Of a stretch of DNA of 64,000 nt, positions 58,596-64,000 are shown piece after piece. How positions within the stretch are numbered: position 1 is the stretch's first letter; every line of letters begins with the position of its first letter. Origin of the DNA: Desulfotignum sp. (GTDB lineage: Bacteria > Desulfobacterota > Desulfobacteria > Desulfobacterales > Desulfobacteraceae); contig JAABSO010000016.1 of the NCBI GenBank assembly GCA_011390335.1, forward strand, positions 22,956 to 86,955, given 5' to 3'. The notes under the pieces were generated by a model. That model was not told the DNA's origin. It worked only from the letters and a program-made list of their open reading frames with translations, and ran no database searches. The position numbers and the translations under genes were made by a program.

Positions 58596-61256
58596 ATGGG
58601 ATATAAACTGCAAGATCTTATCGATATAGATCATTTTCAAAATCTTCAGGACAGGCTTAATAAAATCTATTCCTCCCCGTCTTCTATCATCGATAATGAC
58701 GGGAATATCCTTACGGCTACAGGGTGGCAGGAAATCTGCACGCAGTTCCACAGAAAAAACAAAGCAGCCGAAAGGATTTGCATCAAAAGCGACCAGTACA
58801 TCAAAGACCATATTCATGAAGCGAACCCGGACCTAAGTTATCGGTGCCCTCATGGTCTGGTGGACAACGCAACCCCCATTATTATTGACGGGGTCCATTA
58901 CGGTAACTTCTTTACCGGCCAGTTTTTTTTCGAAGAACCGGATCTGGCATTTTTCAGCTCACAGGCCCAAAAATACGGATTTGACGAAGATGCATATCTC
59001 GCGGCGGTAAAAAAGGTGCCTATCTGGTCTCAAGAGCAGCTGAATAGTTATCTTTTTTTTATCAAGGGACTGATCGAGGTCATCGCGGAAAGCGGACTGA
59101 AAAAGCTTAGGGAGATAGAACAGCGGAAACAGATCCAAAAAAATGAACAGCGGAATCGTATCATCCTCAAAACCGCCATGGATGGATTCTGGGTAATAGA
59201 CACGGATGGCCGGCTACTTGAAGTCAATGATGCCTATTGCAGCATGAGCGGCTACAGTGAAGACGAACTTCTGACCCTGCACATCTCTGATCTGGACGTT
59301 TTTGAAACCCGTGAAAGCGTGAGCGGACACATTCAAAACATCATTTCAAGCGGATCGGACCGGTTTCAATCCAAACACCGCAGAAAAGACGGTACCCTGT
59401 TTGATGTTGAAGTCAGCGTTCAGTTACGTCCTGAACTGAACGGACTGGGTATCTGTTTTCTCCGGGATATCACGGATCAGAAGCGGGCCGAGTTCGAGCA
59501 TGAGAATACTGTAAAGATGCTGGAGACTCTCAACGCCCAAACCGATCTTCGAAAGATGATGCACGCATTACTGCAGTTCATGCAGGAAATCTGCAGTTGT
59601 GAAGCTGCGGGGATACGGCTGCGCAAGGGAGATGATTTCCCCTATTACGAAGTCAAGGGTTTTTCCATCAATTTTGTGGCTACGGAGACCCAACTGTGCG
59701 TGGAAGACCTGAACGGACAGTTGATGCGCGATGACATCGGCAATCCGGTGCTGGAATGTATGTGCGGTAATGTCATATGCGGACGGTTTGATCCATCAAA
59801 GCCTTTTTTTACCGAATTCGGCAGCTTTGTAACGGACAGCACCTCCAGACTGCTGGCCGGCACAAGCGAACAGGACCGCCAAGCCCCCACTCGCAACCGT
59901 TGTAACGGTGAAGGCTATGAATCTGTCTTACTGATCCCCTTGCGCACCGGTGGTAAAACCTTCGGGTTGTTACAGTTCAACGACCGGAAACAGGGCTGTT
60001 TTTCGTCTCAAATGGTTGCCCGCCTGGAAAAAATTGCCGGCTCCGTGGCCCTGACTCTGGCCCATCGTGAGGCGGAAGAAGACCGCGAGAAGCTCCAGGA
60101 TCAGCTCTCCCAAGCTCAGAAGAGTGAAAGCCTGGGCCGCATGGCAGGGGCCATTGCCCATCATTTCAACAACCAGCTCTCTGTGGTGATGGGCAATCTG
60201 GAAATTGCCCTGAAGGATGTGCCCCTTGATGCAGGTTATCGTAAAAATTTACTCCATGCCATGATGGCTGGCCATAAAGCCGCTGCAGTGAGCCGGCAGA
60301 TGCTGATCTATCTTGGTCATGCATTAGGCAGGAATATGCCGGCCGATCTGTCTGATTCCTGCAGGAAAACCCTTTCCAGTATCACTTCGGCAAACCCGGA
60401 AGGCATGAACCTTGTTATTGATTTTCCCGTTTCCGGACCGACCATCAATGCTGACCCGATTCAGATACAAGAGGTTCTGGCAAATCTTATCACCAATGCC
60501 TGGGAATCTATTTCCAACAATCAAGGCAGCATCGGCCTGACCATCAGAACGGTTGACCAAGTTCCTACCACAAAGCATTTCCCTATTGATTGGAAGCCAC
60601 AAAATGTTCCCTACGCCTGTCTTGAAGTGTCGGATACGGGCTGCGGGATCAAAAGCATGGATATCGAAAAGCTTTTTGACCCTTTTTTCACCACACAATT
60701 TATTGGGCGGGGAATGGGATTGCCTGTTGTCATGGGTATTGTTAAAGCCCATAGAGGTTGCATCACTGTGGACAGTGAACCAGGACGCGGCAGCACTTTT
60801 CGGATCTATATACCGATATCAACGGAAGAAATCACCCTTCCCCTTGATCAGGAAAAACCGACAAGGGTTCCAACTCGGAAGGTTGAAAACGGCGGCACCG
60901 TGCTACTAATCGAAGATGAGGAAATGGTCCGCAACATGGCAAAGGCCATGCTTATCCGCCTCGGATACGCAGTCATTGAAGCCCAGGACGGCGTTGAGGC
61001 CGTGAAGCTATTTCAAGAACATCAAAATGAGATTGATTGTGTTCTTTCTGATTTGACCATGCCCCGTATGAATGGATGGGAAACCCTGACAGCATTACGC
61101 AAAAAAGGGGCTGGTGTGCCGGTTATACTGGCCAGTGGATATGACAAGGATACAGTCATGGCAGGCGACCATCCCGAGCTTCCCCAGGCTTTTTTGAATA
61201 AACCATATTCAATGACTGCGTTAAAAGACGTGTTGATGGAAGTAATAAGGCTTTAA
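58596..61256 (+). CDS. PocR-PAS-GAF hybrid sensor kinase
   Basis: This 886-residue protein has an N-terminal PocR ligand-binding domain (residues 5-170), a PAS domain (about 190-310), a GAF domain (about 325-500), a dimerisation/H-box AIAHHFNNQLSV with His522, a HATPase domain, and a C-terminal receiver with Asp819 in LSDLTMP. PocR domains bind small hydrocarbon-type ligands. I chose the ATG at 58596, after GGAGGCGAAGG; a start at 58578 adds MLRRRR. It lies just left of the IS. Confidence 0.9.
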   Translation: MGYKLQDLIDIDHFQNLQDRLNKIYSSPSSIIDNDGNILTATGWQEICTQFHRKNKAAERICIKSDQYIKDHIHEANPDLSYRCPHGLVDNATPIIIDGVHYGNFFTGQFFFEEPDLAFFSSQAQKYGFDEDAYLAAVKKVPIWSQEQLNSYLFFIKGLIEVIAESGLKKLREIEQRKQIQKNEQRNRIILKTAMDGFWVIDTDGRLLEVNDAYCSMSGYSEDELLTLHISDLDVFETRESVSGHIQNIISSGSDRFQSKHRRKDGTLFDVEVSVQLRPELNGLGICFLRDITDQKRAEFEHENTVKMLETLNAQTDLRKMMHALLQFMQEICSCEAAGIRLRKGDDFPYYEVKGFSINFVATETQLCVEDLNGQLMRDDIGNPVLECMCGNVICGRFDPSKPFFTEFGSFVTDSTSRLLAGTSEQDRQAPTRNRCNGEGYESVLLIPLRTGGKTFGLLQFNDRKQGCFSSQMVARLEKIAGSVALTLAHREAEEDREKLQDQLSQAQKSESLGRMAGAIAHHFNNQLSVVMGNLEIALKDVPLDAGYRKNLLHAMMAGHKAAAVSRQMLIYLGHALGRNMPADLSDSCRKTLSSITSANPEGMNLVIDFPVSGPTINADPIQIQEVLANLITNAWESISNNQGSIGLTIRTVDQVPTTKHFPIDWKPQNVPYACLEVSDTGCGIKSMDIEKLFDPFFTTQFIGRGMGLPVVMGIVKAHRGCITVDSEPGRGSTFRIYIPISTEEITLPLDQEKPTRVPTRKVENGGTVLLIEDEEMVRNMAKAMLIRLGYAVIEAQDGVEAVKLFQEHQNEIDCVLSDLTMPRMNGWETLTALRKKGAGVPVILASGYDKDTVMAGDHPELPQAFLNKPYSMTALKDVLMEVIRL

Positions 61257-61321
61257 TGATAACAAGAAGCTGATGGACGTGAATTTTCTATGGCCACAAA
61301 ATTCAGTTGGATTTTGTTGAA

Positions 61322-62866
61322 TCATGAACATTTCTTTAAAGCCAGTTGAATTTTATCCGGCAAATTGTCCATTTTTATCAATTTTCTGAAGCCCGGCAGT
61401 ACCCGGTCAGTATGAGAAGTTGAAGAGGTTGGTTCATGTCCGTTGATTTCAAGATCTGCGAATACCTCTTCAAGAGTTTCCTTCCCATTCAGAAGCAGGT
61501 GCATGTACTCGGGGTTTTCCAGATTTTTTATCAGGGCGTGTCAGCCAGCATTGCATGCAAAACCCGCCGCATTGAGTTGTTGCCGGTTTTCCTTCGATGA
61601 TCACGGCGCAGTCCTCGAAAAAATTGTTCCAGCAGATTATTGGTGCGCTGGGGCTGGATGGTCATTTTTCCGAACGGGGTATCGACATCTATGGAATCTG
61701 CGAACAGCCGTTCATCATACTTGTCGATCTGTTTGGCCAGCTTTTGGCAAAGCAGATCTCTTTTGTAACTGGCGTTTTTATCAAGTTTCGAACGGAATCG
61801 GCCGACGGCTTTTTTGATACTGTTCATGGATTTGTGCGATCCTTCATCATTCAAACCGTTCCGCCCGGAAGGCTCGACAATACACATTTTTTCCCGGAGA
61901 TCATCAAATAGTATGGTCCGCCATTCAAGATCATCAACAGATCGGTTGAAATCCGGATCATTACCGATTTTCTACAGCATGGCCTTCTGTGATGACATTT
62001 GTCAGTTGCCCCGCATCAGCAGTTTGGCTGTCAATCCGCTGGAGAATGTCCCGGATCATGTCACCCAGTCGGGTGGTGGCGGAATGTTTTTGCAGGTCTT
62101 TTCTCAATTGACCGTAAGAGGGTTCGAGCAGATCCTTTCCGGCATCCCGCAAAAAATGAAAATGGCAGATAAAGTCCCGGATATCGGGAAAAACCAGGGA
62201 TACTGCTTTACAGAGACCGGTCCCCATGTCATGGACACAGGCAATGGGGGTTCCGTAGTTTTTTTGCAGCTGCTCAAGAAAAGGCACGATATGATCGGCA
62301 TGTTCGCTGGGGATTTTTACATTGCCCAGTACGATCTGTTTCAGACCGTCCATCCGGGTCATCAGTACCGGCGCATCTCCTTCATGGGTGGCATCCAGGT
62401 GCAATATGTATCCACCGTTGCGGTTCATGGCCTGTTCAATGCGCGGGGTGGCCTGCCGGTGCGCCAGTGCGAGATAGAGGATGAATTTTCGTCCGAGGTA
62501 TTCGATTTCAGAAGGGCTCAATTCAATGTTTCTAAGTTCCAGTTCATGGCAAACCTGGTCGGTTGTCAAACATCTCTGGAAAAGGCTTTTGCCGACAAAA
62601 ACAAGGACATCCCAGGCCACATTGCAACACCTGGCAACAATGTTCCGCAGATCTTTTGAACGGTAAACTTGCCGGCATGTCCGGCAGAGGTACAGGGTCT
62701 CATGGGCTTTAAAAGGACCGGTCATGCTGAACACGGTTTTCCGTCTGGTTTTCTGGACAAAAAGAGTCTTGCCGCAGGAACAGCGATTTTCTTCGCTCCG
62801 GAACCTGATGACCGGGGGGCTCGAGAACAATGCACTCGGCAGTGTATCGTTATAAAGCCGGATCAA
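61322..62866 (-). pseudogene. MULE-type transposase, two frameshifts
   Basis: The 62866-61961 frame has a CGKTLFV...CRTCRQVYR zinc-like N-terminus, then LHLDATHEGD, CVHDMGTGL and CHFHFLRDAGKDLL. The frame breaks at about 61961 (near VENR), and continues from DPDFNRSVDD to NNLLEQFFRGLRRDHRRKTG (the catalytic Glu region). A second break is near 61531 and the last 60 codons end at 61322. D, D and E are all present, but the protein is not translatable as one chain. Confidence 0.85.
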
Positions 62867-63533
62867 AGTCTGGCTCAGTGTAAGCCAGGCTTTGGCTCCG
62901 GAATTCAGGCCTTTTTTTTACCCCGTGTACATCGAAAAGCATTTGAATCTGCTCTGTGTTGATTCGTGCTCTTGTTTTTTGAAAAACTGATTTGGCCAGC
63001 TGTTTCAAATCCACATCGGGATTCTGGATAAATGTCACAAGGATGTGCACTGCCAAGTCCGCCGGCAGGGGTGCATGTTTTGTTTGAAGCGCTTTTTCCT
63101 GAACATCGGCTTTGATCGGATCGGTGGCCAAATACACATAAGCGCCGCCATGCTTTTGTCTTTGCAGCTGACCCTTTCGGTACAATTGAACCAGAACGGC
63201 ATGACAGCGGCATCGAAGCAGCTGCCCCAGATGATCGGCTGTCATCCCGGATGTACTGTTCTCGACCAGATTCACCAGTGTGTGGGTCAGTGGACCATGT
63301 TTTGAAAATCCGATATCCCGGTAAAACCACAGGCCATTGCTGCTGAAACGGGGAATCGAGGCCAGGGTGTACCATTTCCCGTTGTGGGTAAAACTGCTGA
63401 AGTAACCGGTTTTGGCCAGGAACCGCCGAACCGAAGGGATGGAGTAGTTCATTCGCTCGGCCAGTGGTTGGATCATCCAGCATTTGTTTTCCTGAAAGGC
63501 TGAAATCAGCTTCTGGTTGGGGGTTTTGTCCAT
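62850..63533 (-). CDS. IS accessory HTH protein
   Basis: A protein of about 227 residues with an N-terminal HTH (PLAERMNYSIPSVRRFLAKTGY) and a second HTH-like block (MTADHLGQLLRCRCHAVLVQL). It is the first ORF of the IS. It overlaps the transposase by 17 nt in another frame, as for elements using programmed frameshifting. The ATG at 63533 follows GGGAGGTGCTGGTACAT; a GTG at 63545 is the alternative. Confidence 0.72.
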   Translation of the reverse strand: MDKTPNQKLISAFQENKCWMIQPLAERMNYSIPSVRRFLAKTGYFSSFTHNGKWYTLASIPRFSSNGLWFYRDIGFSKHGPLTHTLVNLVENSTSGMTADHLGQLLRCRCHAVLVQLYRKGQLQRQKHGGAYVYLATDPIKADVQEKALQTKHAPLPADLAVHILVTFIQNPDVDLKQLAKSVFQKTRARINTEQIQMLFDVHGVKKRPEFRSQSLAYTEPDFDPAL

Positions 63534-63550
63534 ATGTACCAGCACCTCCC

Positions 63551-63602
63551 GATAAAGTATTGCAAATATTCAAATACAACTGAATATTTGCAATACTTTA
63601 TC
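63551..63602. repeat. 22-bp perfect palindrome before IS ORF
   Basis: GATAAAGTATTGCAAATATT (first 20 bases shown) and its exact complement are separated by AATACAAC, giving a 22-bp perfect stem. It overlaps the leader of the HTH gene (start 63533) and may be a binding site for the HTH protein or a transcript hairpin. Confidence 0.88.
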
Positions 63603-63990
63603 AGAAACAGGCCGACATCACAAGAATTTATTTTGATTTTTACTAACAAGTAATATAGCCCATGATTCTTTATTTTTAGTGTTTTTGTCATTTTTTGTTT
63701 CTTATCGGTCAAAATGAGAATGAGTAAAGCATTCATAAGGTTATGATAAAGTATGGCATCCTTATGGCTTGTAACCGATTGATATTATTGAATCCAACTG
63801 AATTTTCGGCCTATAGATAAATATATTGACATTATTGAGAATCCAGTACGTAAAGGGCAGATGTGTTTTGTGATGAATATATGTGATTATACGTGGATAG
63901 TACCGTCATTGTGGATAAAGATGATAATATCATATTGAAAACTGCCTATCAAAGTCGTAAATACCACAAGAAATACAAAGGGAAAGAAAA

Positions 63991-64000
63991 ATGAAGCCCA
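63991..64000 (+). CDS. Possible start of a gene cut by the window edge
   Basis: AAAGGGAAAGAAAA precedes ATGAAGCCCA at the very end of the window. It could begin a gene outside, but with ten bases nothing can be said about it. Confidence 0.35.

Larger units (their letters stand above)
61284..63817. mobile_element. Insertion sequence with terminal inverted repeats
   Basis: The ends are imperfect inverted repeats sharing AAAATTCAGTTGGATT: left about 61285-61313, right about 63791-63818 (reading inwards). CTAT-GGCC (left) and CTATAGGCC (right) continue the match outwards. The 2.5-kb element carries a frameshifted transposase and an HTH ORF, plus a 22-bp palindrome. No clear target duplication could be defined. 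Confidence 0.82.

Overview
The window looks like chromosome from an anaerobic, Gram-negative Desulfobacterota-type bacterium, probably a Desulfobacteraceae relative. This is inference from gene content: outer-membrane lipoproteins, a PEP-CTERM protein, many PAS/two-component genes, ADP-forming acyl-CoA synthetase, GH130 phosphorylases, mid-range GC and many decayed gene pieces. No marker gene is present to fix the taxon.

Layout. 1-5.8 kb (minus): a TPP riboswitch reading out of the window, small proteins, an ABC-2 exporter and a stress-type operon (VWA-OmpA lipoprotein, BON lipoprotein, CsbD, two tiny proteins). 6.2-20.8 kb (plus): an eight-gene biosynthetic operon built round a 2,560-residue iterative PKS, with an acyltransferase, a phosphopantetheinyl transferase, an ABC exporter, a radical SAM protein, a GT-B-like transferase and an SDR. 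20.8-22 kb: hicBA among gene fragments. 22-28.3 kb (minus): two GH130 enzymes and two GT4 fusions. 28.4-38.9 kb (minus): a signalling block with an ABM protein, two near-identical sigma-54 activators, a hybrid kinase, a PAS-LuxR regulator and a CheB-CheR-PAS protein, all mosaic relatives. 39-56 kb: envelope and stress functions (AI-2E-family permease, DUF3309, triple-BON protein, P-type cation ATPase, cardiolipin synthase, Pmp3, CsbD, coiled-coil lipoprotein, SLC13 carrier, PEP-CTERM protein, ADP-forming acetate-CoA ligase/GNAT, pyruvate kinase, lmo0937-like protein). 56-64 kb: a decayed mobile region (integrase tail, tRNA-Glu 3' fragment, radC remnant, DUF3750, PocR-PAS-GAF hybrid kinase and an IS with terminal inverted repeats).

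The most interesting signal is not a gene. Eight copies of a double palindrome of about 31 bp (two half-sites close to GGTCATATATGACC, usually three bases apart) are scattered through intergenic DNA. Seven are associated with well-formed sigma-54 (-24/-12) promoters at two preferred distances, about 100 or about 163-173 bp. The promoters serve the VWA-OmpA/BON/CsbD operon, the PKS operon (divergent), an ABM gene, the triple-BON gene, CsbD and a lipoprotein (divergent), the PEP-CTERM gene and the lmo0937-like gene. Two of the eight copies abut the 3' ends of the paired sigma-54 activator genes, which are the obvious candidates to bind them. I read this as an undescribed local sigma-54 regulon linking envelope stress proteins, a surface protein and a polyketide/lipid pathway. 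One whole promoter cassette has been duplicated (41.45-41.73 and 51.10-51.37 kb), with its payload changed from a BON protein to a PEP-CTERM protein.
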